The position numbers were made by a program, and so were the translations under genes. The notes beneath the pieces were generated by a model that saw nothing but the letters and a program-made list of their open reading frames with translations, was not told the origin of the DNA and ran no database searches. A stretch of DNA of 64,000 nt from Bradyrhizobium manausense (GTDB lineage Bacteria; Pseudomonadota; Alphaproteobacteria; Rhizobiales; Xanthobacteraceae): NCBI RefSeq assembly GCF_018130615.1, contig NZ_JAFCKB010000001.1:711529-775528 (forward strand). The letters run 5' to 3'. This document shows, in pieces, positions 27,886 to 36,030 of this stretch. Numbering within the stretch: position 1 is the first letter of the stretch; each line of letters opens with the position of its first letter.

Positions 27886-28023
27886 GTCGTCCCGGACAAG
27901 CGTAAGCGCAGATCAGGGACCCGTAATCACAGGACCTCGTTTGGCGATGAGTTGTCATCGCCGACAACAGCCTGATCCTGTGGTTATGGATCCCGGGTTC
28001 GCGCTTCGCGCGCCCGGGACGAC
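27886..28023. repeat. long GTCGTCCCGG-type inverted repeat
   Basis: GTCGTCCCGG begins the element and CCCGGGACGAC ends it, with CAGGGACCCGTAATCACAGGA and its complement TCCTGTGGTTATGGATCCCG inside. The whole can fold as one long imperfect hairpin. It fills most of the gap between argF and hslO and is the largest copy of its family here. Confidence 0.65.
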
Positions 28024-28083
28024 GCTGAGTTTGAGGCCCCTGTGCCTCTTCCATTTCCACCCTCCGACCCCAGATAAAGCGCC

Positions 28084-29091
28084 ATGGTTTCCCAATCCCC
28101 TGACATGAAAACCGGGCCTGAAGGCCCGGTTCGCGCACCATCCGCGGTTCCGATCGATGACGCTGTGCTGCCCTACGAGGTCGATGCGCTCGATGTGCGC
28201 GGCCGCCTGGTGCGGCTTGGTCCTGCGCTCGACGACATCCTGACCAAGCATGATTATCCTGCGCCGGTCGGCAAGCTGCTCGGCGAGGCCATCGTGCTGA
28301 CGACGCTGCTCGGTTCGGCGCTCAAATTCGAGGGCCGCTTCATCCTGCAAGCCCAGACCGACGGCCCGGTGTCGTTCCTGGTGGTGGACTATCAGGCGCC
28401 GGATCGCCTGCGCGCCTATGCGCGCTTCGACGCCGAGCGCCTCGGCGACGCCAGGGACTCCGGCGCATTGCTCGGCCGTGGCCATCTCGCCATGACCATC
28501 GACCAGGGGCCGGACATGAGCCGCTACCAGGGCCTGGTCGCGCTCGACGGCGGCAGCCTGGAAGATGCCGCCCACGAATATTTCCTGCGCTCCGAGCAGA
28601 TCCCGACGCGCGTGCGGCTCGCGGTCGGCGAGGAGTGGCGCAGTAGCGACGGTGGCAAGCATCGCTGGCGCGCCGGTGGCATGCTGATGCAGTTCTTGCC
28701 GAAGGCGCCGGAGCGCGCACGGCAGGCCGACTTACACCCCGGCGACGCGCCTGATGGCGCCGAGGTGCACAGCATCGCCGAGGACGATGCCTGGGTCGAG
28801 GCGCGCTCGCTGATCGAAACCGTCGAGGACGTCGAACTGATCGATCCCGATCTCTCCGGCGAACGGCTGCTCTATCGCCTCTTCCACGAGCGCGGCGTGC
28901 GCGTGTTCAATCCGCTGGTCCTGAAGGCGCAATGCTCCTGCTCGCGCGACGCAGTCGCCTCCATGCTGAAGAGCTTTTCGCCGGATGACCGGAGTGCCAT
29001 GGTCAAGGACGACAAGGTCGTCGTGACCTGCGAATTCTGCTCCTCGGTGTACGCGTTCACGCCGGACGAAGCGGGCGTCGAGGACGCGTAG
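28084..29091 (+). CDS. hslO: redox-regulated chaperone Hsp33
   Basis: 335 residues. The C-terminal zinc/redox switch has CSCSRD and CEFC, the CxC...CxxC pattern that holds zinc when reduced and forms disulphides under oxidative stress, turning the chaperone on. The N-terminal substrate domain includes ILQAQTDGPVSFLVVDYQ. Cytoplasmic. The first ATG (28084) is used; ATG 28105 is possible. Convergent with apaG. Confidence 0.95.
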   Translation: MVSQSPDMKTGPEGPVRAPSAVPIDDAVLPYEVDALDVRGRLVRLGPALDDILTKHDYPAPVGKLLGEAIVLTTLLGSALKFEGRFILQAQTDGPVSFLVVDYQAPDRLRAYARFDAERLGDARDSGALLGRGHLAMTIDQGPDMSRYQGLVALDGGSLEDAAHEYFLRSEQIPTRVRLAVGEEWRSSDGGKHRWRAGGMLMQFLPKAPERARQADLHPGDAPDGAEVHSIAEDDAWVEARSLIETVEDVELIDPDLSGERLLYRLFHERGVRVFNPLVLKAQCSCSRDAVASMLKSFSPDDRSAMVKDDKVVVTCEFCSSVYAFTPDEAGVEDA

Positions 29092-29120
29092 CGCGGTAGG
29101 TAGGTTCGTACGGCACCTCG

Positions 29121-29525
29121 CTAATTCAACACCCGCTTGTTGTCCGGGCTGTCCAGCGAGAACGTCGGCACGTCGATCTCGAAGCGTTCGCCGCTTTCGC
29201 TGACCATCTGGTAGCGGCCGGTCATGAAGCCGGACGCGGTCGAGAGCGGGACGCCGGAGGTATATTCGAAGCGCTCGCCGGGGGCGAGCGTCGGCTGCTC
29301 GCCGACCACGCCTTCGCCCTTGACCTCCTGCTGGCGGCCGGAGGCGTCGGTGATGATCCAGTGCCGCGTCTTGAGCTGCACCGTCTCGTCGCCGGAATTG
29401 GTGATGACGATGGTGTAGGACCAGAAATAGCGCGAGCGGTCGGCCGACGACTGCTCCGGAACAAAGTTCGGCTCGACGGTCACTTCGATCTGGCGGGTCA
29501 CGGCGCGGTACATGATTGCCATCAT
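29121..29525 (-). CDS. apaG: ApaG domain protein
   Basis: 134 residues with the fibronectin-like ApaG fold: YFWSYTIVITNSGDETVQL, LKTRHWIITDASG and FEYTSGVPLSTASGFMTG. The family is linked to Co2+ resistance and Mg2+ efflux in enterobacteria, but its biochemical role is unsettled. ATG 29525 has AGGA upstream and is preferred over ATG 29513. It is divergent from the OpgC-type gene. Confidence 0.93.
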   Translation of the reverse strand: MMAIMYRAVTRQIEVTVEPNFVPEQSSADRSRYFWSYTIVITNSGDETVQLKTRHWIITDASGRQQEVKGEGVVGEQPTLAPGERFEYTSGVPLSTASGFMTGRYQMVSESGERFEIDVPTFSLDSPDNKRVLN

Positions 29526-29705
29526 AACGAAATCCTGGCCGGGAACCAAACGCCGAAGTCCGCTTTGGCGACATCGTCCCGCCAGAATTGACGGGGAAGT
29601 ACACCCCGAGAACACCCGTATGTGATCCCGCCGCTTTGCGAGGCGGCGACGGGACCGGTACACTCCTTTAAGCGTCGCGATTTGCGGAAGGGTTTTTGGG
29701 CCCCG

Positions 29706-30992
29706 ATGACCATTGCCGATCAAGTGACGGGATCGACGATCGCGGGAACCGCGGGGGCCACGCCTGTGGGTGCCAAGCCCGTGGATGCCAAGCCCGTGGA
29801 TGCAAAGCCGCGGATTGCCGCGCCGGCCATCACGCTGCCCGCCATCGGCGAGCGCGAGCTCAGGCTCGACCTGTTCCGGGGCCTCGCGCTGTGGCTGATC
29901 TTCATCGATCATCTGCCGCCGAATTTGCTGACCTGGTTCACGATCCGCAATTACGGCTTCAGCGACGCCACCGAGATCTTCATCTTCATCTCCGGCTACA
30001 CCGCTGCCTTCGTCTACGGCCGCGCCATGCTGGAAAACGGCTTCCTCATCGCCACCGCGCGCATCCTGCGCCGTGTCTGGCAGATCTATGTCGCCCACGT
30101 CTTCCTGTTCACGATCTTCCTCGCCGAGATCTCCTACGTCGCGACCAGCTTCGAGAACCCGCTCTATACCGAAGAGATGGGCATCATGGATTTCCTCAAG
30201 CAGCCCGACGTCACCATCGTGCAGGCGCTGCTCTTGCGCTTCCGTCCCGTCAACATGGACGTGCTGCCGCTGTACATCGTCTTGATGCTGGCGCTGCCGC
30301 TGATCCTGTGGTCGATGAAGTGGCGGCCCGACGTGACGCTTGCGCTCTCGGCCCTGCTTTATGCGGCGACCTGGGAATTCGACCTCTATTTCTCGGCCTA
30401 TCCGAACGGCTTCTGGGCGTTCAATCCGCTGGCCTGGCAATTGCTTTTCGTGTTCGGAGCCTGGTGTGCGCTCGGAGGTGCGCGACGCATGTCACGCATT
30501 CTGGCTTCCCCCATAACGATGTGGATCTCGATCGCCTATCTCGTCGCGGCATTCTACGTGACGCTGACCTGGTACCTGCCGCAGCTCTCGCACTTCATGC
30601 CGAAGCGGCTTGAACAGTGGATGTATCCGATCGACAAGACCGACCTCGACGTGCTGCGCTTCACGCATTTCCTGGCGCTGTCGGCGCTCACCGTTCGCTT
30701 CCTGCCGCGGGATTGGCCGGGCCTGAAGTCGCCGTGGCTGCGGCCGCTGATCGTGTGCGGCCAGCATTCGCTGGAGATCTTCTGCCTCGGCGTCTTCCTG
30801 GCCTTTGCCGGCCATTTCATCCTGGCCGAAGTCTCCGGTGGACCGGCCATGCATGCGCTGATTAGTCTCTCCGGAATCCTGATCATGTGGGCGATGGCCT
30901 GGGTGATTTCGTGGTACAAGCGCGTGGCCGACAAGAGCGGTACGAAAAACAAAGCCGCCGTCGGCAACGCCGATCTGGCGGGAGGGGGCTGA
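29706..30992 (+). CDS. OpgC-family membrane acyltransferase
   Basis: 428 residues with about ten membrane segments. ELRLDLFRGLALWLIFIDHLPP and FIFISGYTAAFVYGRAM are the OpgC/acyltransferase-3-like active region; OpgC adds succinyl groups to osmoregulated periplasmic glucans. The N-terminal 50 residues carry a short repeat (KPVDAKPVDAKP). The stop overlaps the start of the first SGNH gene, so acyl transfer and SGNH function are likely linked. The substrate glycan is not evident. Confidence 0.88.
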   Translation: MTIADQVTGSTIAGTAGATPVGAKPVDAKPVDAKPRIAAPAITLPAIGERELRLDLFRGLALWLIFIDHLPPNLLTWFTIRNYGFSDATEIFIFISGYTAAFVYGRAMLENGFLIATARILRRVWQIYVAHVFLFTIFLAEISYVATSFENPLYTEEMGIMDFLKQPDVTIVQALLLRFRPVNMDVLPLYIVLMLALPLILWSMKWRPDVTLALSALLYAATWEFDLYFSAYPNGFWAFNPLAWQLLFVFGAWCALGGARRMSRILASPITMWISIAYLVAAFYVTLTWYLPQLSHFMPKRLEQWMYPIDKTDLDVLRFTHFLALSALTVRFLPRDWPGLKSPWLRPLIVCGQHSLEIFCLGVFLAFAGHFILAEVSGGPAMHALISLSGILIMWAMAWVISWYKRVADKSGTKNKAAVGNADLAGGG

Positions 30993-31762
30993 TGAAGGCT
31001 AAGGTTCTCCTGAGCCTGATCCTGCTGTGCGGTGGTCTCGCTGCGCCTTCGGCGCGCGCGGGCGATGCCGTGCCTGCTGCGCCCGCAGCCTGCGAATTGC
31101 CACCCTATCTGCTCGCCACCGACAGCCAGCTCCACAAGGTCGCCGACACCGTCAAATCGGGCAAACCGCTCGAGATCCTGGTGATCGGCAGCCGCTCCAC
31201 CACCATTCCGGCCCAAGAGGACAGCTCCTATCCGGCGCGGATGCAGGCCGTCTTGAAGGACAAGCTGCCGCCTGCGGAGACTGTGCACGTATCCGTAGAA
31301 ATACAGAGCAAGAAGACGGCGGAGGAAGCTGCCGGGACCTTCGTTAAGCTGATGGAAGCAAAAGCACCTACTTTGGTCATCTGGCAGACCGGGACCGTGG
31401 ATGCTATCCGCTCCGTCGATCCCGACGACTTTCGCGGCGCCGTGACCGAAGGGGTCGCTGCGTTGCAAAATGCAGGGGCTGACGTCGTCTTGATGAATTT
31501 GCAGTACAGCCCCCGTACCGAAACCATGATCTCGGCACCGCCTTACCTCGATAACATGCGGGTGGTGGCACAAGAGCATGATATCCCGCTGTTCGACCGT
31601 TTCGCGATGATGCGGCAGTGGAATGATCAGGGTCAGTTCGACCTGTTCAGCCCATCCCGCGGCCCCGAGCTGGCGAAGCAGGTCCATGATTGCATCGGCC
31701 GGGCGTTGGCACAGTTCGTGATGGACGCAGCCCATCTGGGGCCGGCCGAGCAGCAAAATTGA
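30992..31762 (+). CDS. SGNH-type periplasmic protein, degenerate active site
   Basis: 256 residues with a signal peptide (cleavage near ARA, 23). The SGNH fold is recognisable: VIGSRSTT holds the block I serine position and LVIWQTGTVDAIRSV is block III. However, the block III Asn is replaced (GTV rather than GTN) and no block V DxxH is seen near the end. It looks like a catalytically weakened partner. It overlaps the OpgC-type gene, and is followed 12 bases later by an intact paralogue. Confidence 0.8.
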   Translation: MKAKVLLSLILLCGGLAAPSARAGDAVPAAPAACELPPYLLATDSQLHKVADTVKSGKPLEILVIGSRSTTIPAQEDSSYPARMQAVLKDKLPPAETVHVSVEIQSKKTAEEAAGTFVKLMEAKAPTLVIWQTGTVDAIRSVDPDDFRGAVTEGVAALQNAGADVVLMNLQYSPRTETMISAPPYLDNMRVVAQEHDIPLFDRFAMMRQWNDQGQFDLFSPSRGPELAKQVHDCIGRALAQFVMDAAHLGPAEQQN

Positions 31763-31774
31763 GGTCTAGCGTTA

Positions 31775-32776
31775 ATGAGTTCTTTCCGCCCTTTTGGCCT
31801 GTCGACACGGCTGGTCGCGCCCGCAGCGGCGGTGCTGCTGGTGCTGACGCCCATGCTGCAGGTCCCCGCTCGCGCTCAAGCCGCGCAGGCGACGCCTGCT
31901 CCGCAGCAATCCGCTAATCCCGCACCGGCATCACCGTCCCAGACGACCGTGGCCGCGACCGGCCAGTCGACCACCGACCAGCGCGGTCTCACCTCGCGCG
32001 CCATCGACAAGGTGAAGCAGGTCGCGAAATCCGCCGGCGACATTTTCAGCCGCGTGCCTTGCCTGTCGCCGAAGGGCGTCTCGAAGACCATGGGCTCGCT
32101 GCCGCATGTCGCGAACAAGCTCGTCGCCGGCAAGCCTGTCGTGATCGTCGCGTTCGGCTCGTCGTCGACCGCGGGTTACGGTGCGAGCTCGCCCGATTTC
32201 AATTATCCGAACCGTCTCGCCGCGCAGTTGCGCCGGCAATACCCGACCGCCGACATCACCGTCATCAATGCCGGCGTCGGTGGCGAGGACGCGCCCGAGA
32301 TGATGACGCGCCTCCAGAAGGAGGTGATCGATGTGCATCCGGATCTCGTGATCTGGCAGGTCGGCACCAACGCCGTGCTGCGCAACCTCGATCCCGGCGA
32401 TACCGCCAAGATGGTCGAGGACGGCGTCACCCGCATCCAGACGGCCGGCGATGCCGACGTCGTGCTGGTCGACCCGCAATATTCGCCGCGCGTCACCGAG
32501 CGTCCCGAAAGTGCGGGCAAGATGGTGAAGCTGCTCGGCAAGGTCGCCGAGCTCCGTCACGTCGGCATCTTTCCGCGCTTCGAGGTGATGCGCGAGTGGC
32601 ACGAGAAGCAGGCGCTGCCGGTCGAGAGCTTCGTCATCGCCGACGGCCTGCACATGAACGATTGGGGCTATGCCTGCTTCGCCCAGTTGCTCGGCGACGA
32701 CATCATCCGCTCGGTGGGGCAGATCAAGCTAGGGGTGAACGTGCCGGCGGACGTGCGGACGTACCGGCCGATGTAA
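31775..32776 (+). CDS. SGNH/GDSL hydrolase, periplasmic
   Basis: 333 residues with an N-terminal signal or anchor (about 12-35), then an Ala/Pro/Gln-rich linker to about 70. The SGNH blocks are complete: AFGSSSTAGYG (Ser), VINAGVGGED (Gly), WQVGTNAVLRN (Asn) and DGLHMNDWGY (Asp-His). Such enzymes esterify or de-esterify glycans in the periplasm. It shares long similarity with the preceding gene (LVIWQ-GT, VVL--PQYSPR), so the pair arose by duplication. Confidence 0.88.
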   Translation: MSSFRPFGLSTRLVAPAAAVLLVLTPMLQVPARAQAAQATPAPQQSANPAPASPSQTTVAATGQSTTDQRGLTSRAIDKVKQVAKSAGDIFSRVPCLSPKGVSKTMGSLPHVANKLVAGKPVVIVAFGSSSTAGYGASSPDFNYPNRLAAQLRRQYPTADITVINAGVGGEDAPEMMTRLQKEVIDVHPDLVIWQVGTNAVLRNLDPGDTAKMVEDGVTRIQTAGDADVVLVDPQYSPRVTERPESAGKMVKLLGKVAELRHVGIFPRFEVMREWHEKQALPVESFVIADGLHMNDWGYACFAQLLGDDIIRSVGQIKLGVNVPADVRTYRPM

Positions 32777-32780
32777 GGGA

Positions 32781-32842
32781 AGCGAGTAGGGAGTGGCGGG
32801 TAGCGAATGGGGATCGATCCATTCGCCACTCGCTATTCACCC
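32781..32842. repeat. second copy of the GCGAATAGGGAGTGGCG-family repeat
   Basis: GCGAGTAGGGAGTGGCGGG is followed, after GGATCGATCC, by ATTCGCCACTCGCTATTC. It forms an imperfect hairpin between convergent SGNH and metZ genes and resembles 10230-10294. Confidence 0.55.
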
Positions 32843-32844
32843 CG

Positions 32845-34032
32845 TTACGCCTTCTCCAGCGCCGCCGTCAGATCCTCGATCAGATCATCCGCGTGCTCGA
32901 GCCCGGCCGAGTAGCGGATGAATCCTTCGCCAATGCCGAGTTCGGCGCGCACTTCCGGCTTCAGCCGCTGATGCGTCGTGGTCGCCGGATGTGTCACCAG
33001 GCTCTTGGCATCGCCGAGATTGTTCGAGATCTTGGCAAGCTTCAGCTCGTTGAGCACGCGGAACGCCGCGGCCTTGCCGCCCTTGACCTCGAAGCCAACC
33101 AGGGTCGAGCCGCCGCGCATCTGCTTCTTGACCAGCGCCGCCTGCGGATGATCTTCGCGTCCGGGATAGACCAGCCGCGCAATCTTCGGATGGCTCGCCA
33201 GCACGTCGGCGATGCGCGCCGCAGTCTCGGTCTGCGCCCGTACGCGCACGCCGAGCGTTTCCAGGCCCTTGAGCAGGACCCAGGCGTTGAACGGCGAGAT
33301 CGACGGGCCGGTCTGGCGCATGAAATTGTGAATGTGCTCGGCGATGAAGGCTTCCGAGGACAGGATGATGCCGCCGAGACAGCGGCCCTGGCCGTCGATG
33401 TGCTTGGTCGCGGAGTAGACGACGACGTCGGCCCCTAACGCGAGCGGGCTTTGCCAGATCGGCGTCGCGAACACGTTGTCGACGACGAGCCGCGCGCCGC
33501 CGCTGTGGGCGATCTCGGCAATGCCGGGAATGTCGAGCACGTCGAGCGTCGGATTGGTCGGGCTCTCCAGGAAGAACGTCTTGGTGTTCGGCTTCAGCGC
33601 ACGCTGCCATTCATCGAGATTGGCACCGTCGACCAGCGTGGTCTCGATGCCGTAGCGCGGCAGCAGGTCCTGAATGACATAGAGACACGAGCCGAACAGC
33701 GCCCGCGAGGCGACCACGTGGTCACCAGCCTTGAGCGGCGCCAGGATCGCAGTCGTCACAGCGGCCATGCCCGTTGCGGCCGAGCGCGCGGCCTCTGCCC
33801 CTTCGAGCTCGATCATGCGGCGCTCGAACATCGCGATCGTGGGGTTGGAGTAGCGCGAATAGATGAAGCCGGGGTCCTCGCCCTTGAACCGCGCCTCGCA
33901 CTCCTCGGCGCTGTTGTAGACGTAGCCCTGGGTCAGGAACAGCGCCTCCGACGTCTCGCCATATTGCGAGCGCAGGGTGCCGGCATGGACCAGGCGGGTT
34001 TCGGGACGGTAAGTAGCAGGCGACTTCGACAT
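32845..34032 (-). CDS. metZ: O-succinylhomoserine sulfhydrylase
   Basis: 395 residues from ATG 34032 behind a perfect GGAGGG. A PLP enzyme of the Cys/Met metabolism family: the PLP lysine is in YSATKHIDGQGR, and YSRYSNPT, ATGMAAVTTA and SPTNPTLDVLD are conserved. It makes homocysteine from O-succinylhomoserine and sulphide. The SAM-II riboswitch in its leader fits this role, as metZ is a classic SAM-II target. Cystathionine gamma-synthase is the main alternative. Confidence 0.92.
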   Translation of the reverse strand: MSKSPATYRPETRLVHAGTLRSQYGETSEALFLTQGYVYNSAEECEARFKGEDPGFIYSRYSNPTIAMFERRMIELEGAEAARSAATGMAAVTTAILAPLKAGDHVVASRALFGSCLYVIQDLLPRYGIETTLVDGANLDEWQRALKPNTKTFFLESPTNPTLDVLDIPGIAEIAHSGGARLVVDNVFATPIWQSPLALGADVVVYSATKHIDGQGRCLGGIILSSEAFIAEHIHNFMRQTGPSISPFNAWVLLKGLETLGVRVRAQTETAARIADVLASHPKIARLVYPGREDHPQAALVKKQMRGGSTLVGFEVKGGKAAAFRVLNELKLAKISNNLGDAKSLVTHPATTTHQRLKPEVRAELGIGEGFIRYSAGLEHADDLIEDLTAALEKA

Positions 34033-34071
34033 AAGACCCTCCGAGATGACCGTCTCGTCGAAAACGGTCAC

Positions 34072-34124
34072 AAAAAAACCGGCCTGGATATCTCCACGGG
34101 CCGGGATCACAGAGGTCCCCGGCC
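34072..34124 (-). terminator. riboswitch-controlled terminator and antiterminator of metZ
   Basis: Read on the minus strand, CCGGCC (34099-34104) pairs with GGCCGG (34079-34084) and is followed by seven U (34072-34078), an intrinsic terminator. An alternative stem between 34118-34124 and 34099-34105 shares bases with it and can act as antiterminator. It sits between the SAM-II aptamer and the metZ start. Confidence 0.75.
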
Positions 34125-34126
34125 TG

Positions 34127-34178
34127 TTTAGCGACTTATTTAACGTGGCTGCAAGCCGGCCGGCTCAAATCACCACGG
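34127..34178 (-). promoter_or_regulatory. SAM-II riboswitch aptamer
   Basis: On the minus strand the order CGTGGTGATTTGA, GCTTGCAGCCACG, TTAAATAA, TCGCTAAA matches the SAM-II consensus: stem CGTGG/CCACG, then the A-rich segment and GCTAAA that form the pseudoknot. SAM-II elements occur upstream of met genes in alphaproteobacteria. With SAM bound, metZ expression should fall. A covariance-model search would confirm it. Confidence 0.9.
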
Positions 34179-34266
34179 GATAAGTGATGCTCATATTCCG
34201 CAATGCCCTTTCCGTCAAGGCGTCCATCGGATAGCCGTAAAAGACTAGTATTTCCCGCAAGTCCGG

Positions 34267-35403
34267 ATGTACTTGACCCCTGATGAGGACCCACGGTTGA
34301 CGTTCACGGTTGCCGCCGACGCCAATGGTATCCTGCCCGACCGCATGATCGCGGCGATGGCGGAAGCAGGCCTCATCCTGCCCGCATACGATTTCGTCGA
34401 AAGCCAGATCCAGCCGGCGAGCCTCGATCTGCGCCTCGGCGACATCGCCTATCGCGTGCGCGCGAGCTTCCTGCCCGGCCCCGGTGCCACCGTCGCCGAG
34501 CGCATCGACCAGTTGAAGCTGCACGAGTTCAGTCTCGCCGACGGCGCGGTGCTGGAGACCAACTGCGTCTACATCGTGCCGCTGCTGGAAAGCCTGGCGC
34601 TGCCGCCGGAGATCGTCGCGGCAGCCAATCCGAAAAGTTCGACCGGCCGGCTCGACGTTTTCACCCGCGTGATCGCCGACGGCACCCGCCGCTTCGACAT
34701 GATCGGTGCCGGTTATCACGGCCCGCTTTACGCCGAGATCAGCCCGAAGACGTTTCCAGTCCTGGTGCGCGAAGGCTCGCGCCTGTCGCAGGTGCGCTTC
34801 CGCACCGGTGACGCCATCCTCAATGCCGATGCGCTCGATGCACTCCACGCCACCGAGCGTCTCGTCGACATCGACGATGCCGATCTCACCGGCGGCGTCG
34901 CCGTCTCCGTCGATCTCTCCGGCGAGAAGGGCACCGGCTTCGTCGGCTACCGCGCCAAGCGCCACACCGGCGTGGTCGATGTCGACCGTCGCTCCGGCTA
35001 TGCCGTGGAAGATTTCTGGGAGCCGATCTCGGCGCGTCCCGACGGCAGCCTGATCCTCGATCCCGGCGAGTTCTATATCCTCGCCTCCAAGGAGGCGGTG
35101 CAGGTCCCGCCGGATTACGCCGCGGAGATGGTGCCGTTCGATCCCTTGGTCGGCGAATTCCGCGTGCATTATGCCGGATTCTTCGATCCCGGCTTCGGCT
35201 ATGCCGGTGCGGGCGGGCAAGGCGCGCGCGCCGTGCTGGAAGTGCGCTCGCGCGAGGTGCCGTTCATCCTCGAGCACGGCCAGATCGTCGGCCGTCTCGT
35301 CTACGAGAAGATGCTGGCGCGCCCCGACGCGATGTACGGCCAGCGTATCGGTTCCAACTACCAGGCGCAGGGCCTGAAGCTGAGCAAGCACTTCCGGGTG
35401 TAG
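34267..35403 (+). CDS. dcd: double-length dCTP deaminase
   Basis: 378 residues, about twice the usual Dcd. The first half has PASLDLRLGDIAYRV and NPKSSTGRLDVFTRV (substrate-binding SSxGR); the second has YHGPLYAEIS-like counterparts such as HYAGFFDPGFGYAG and LEVRSREVPFILEHGQIV. It deaminates dCTP to dUTP for thymidylate synthesis. Long fused forms are known in alphaproteobacteria. ATG 34267 has no strong ribosome site. It is divergent from the metZ leader. Confidence 0.85.
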   Translation: MYLTPDEDPRLTFTVAADANGILPDRMIAAMAEAGLILPAYDFVESQIQPASLDLRLGDIAYRVRASFLPGPGATVAERIDQLKLHEFSLADGAVLETNCVYIVPLLESLALPPEIVAAANPKSSTGRLDVFTRVIADGTRRFDMIGAGYHGPLYAEISPKTFPVLVREGSRLSQVRFRTGDAILNADALDALHATERLVDIDDADLTGGVAVSVDLSGEKGTGFVGYRAKRHTGVVDVDRRSGYAVEDFWEPISARPDGSLILDPGEFYILASKEAVQVPPDYAAEMVPFDPLVGEFRVHYAGFFDPGFGYAGAGGQGARAVLEVRSREVPFILEHGQIVGRLVYEKMLARPDAMYGQRIGSNYQAQGLKLSKHFRV

Positions 35404-35496
35404 CTGCACACTCCACTGTCATGCCCTGGCAAGTCGGGCGACGACACCGAATGTGTGCCAGGATGTGCAAAATCCGGCGACATGCGAGGTGGTGCC

Positions 35497-35907
35497 ATGA
35501 CCGATCAATCTCAGCTCGACGCAAACATCCTCGACGACGTCGCCGACGCGCTGATCTATTCGGATCGGTCAGGTACGATCATGCGCTGGAATCGTGCGTC
35601 CACCGCGCTGTTCGGTTTTGCGACAGACGAAGCGCTCGGCCAGAATCTCGATCTGATCATCCCGGAGCATCTGCGCGCCGCGCACTGGAAGGGCTTTGAG
35701 GCCGCCCTTGCCAGCGGAGCGATGAAGCTTGCGGGCCGGCCGACGCTGACCCGCGCGCTGCACAAGAGTGGACGCAAGCTCTACATCGAAATGACCTTCG
35801 CGCTGGTGCGTGATGCCGGCGGCAATGTGCAGGGATCGGTCGCCATGGCGCGCGACGTCACCGAGCGCATTGAGCGCGAGCGCGCCGCCAAGGCTCCGCA
35901 AAAATAA
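35497..35907 (+). CDS. stand-alone PAS domain protein
   Basis: 136 residues from ATG 35497 behind GAGGTGG. One PAS domain (about 10-122): DALIYSDRSGTIMRWNRAST, LGQNLDLIIPEHLRAAHWKG and VQGSVAMARDVTERIERER. There is no output domain, so it must signal by protein contact or act as a ligand-binding unit. Related proteins in Rhizobiales often bind haem or flavin, but no specific ligand residue can be called here. Confidence 0.85.
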   Translation: MTDQSQLDANILDDVADALIYSDRSGTIMRWNRASTALFGFATDEALGQNLDLIIPEHLRAAHWKGFEAALASGAMKLAGRPTLTRALHKSGRKLYIEMTFALVRDAGGNVQGSVAMARDVTERIERERAAKAPQK

Positions 35908-36030
35908 GGCCAGGCAAACTTCGTGATGCGGAATTGGCGCGCTGTCGTGCAAGGCGTTCTGCGTGCGCGTCATGTTGCCTGCTGCCTGCCGCAGTGACAC
36001 ACTCGATCAATACAACGATCGGGAGCGATC

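Noticed and set aside
28024-28083. RNA thermometer ahead of hslO
   Set aside because: No ROSE-like stem or U(U/C)GCU pairing with the ribosome site could be seen.
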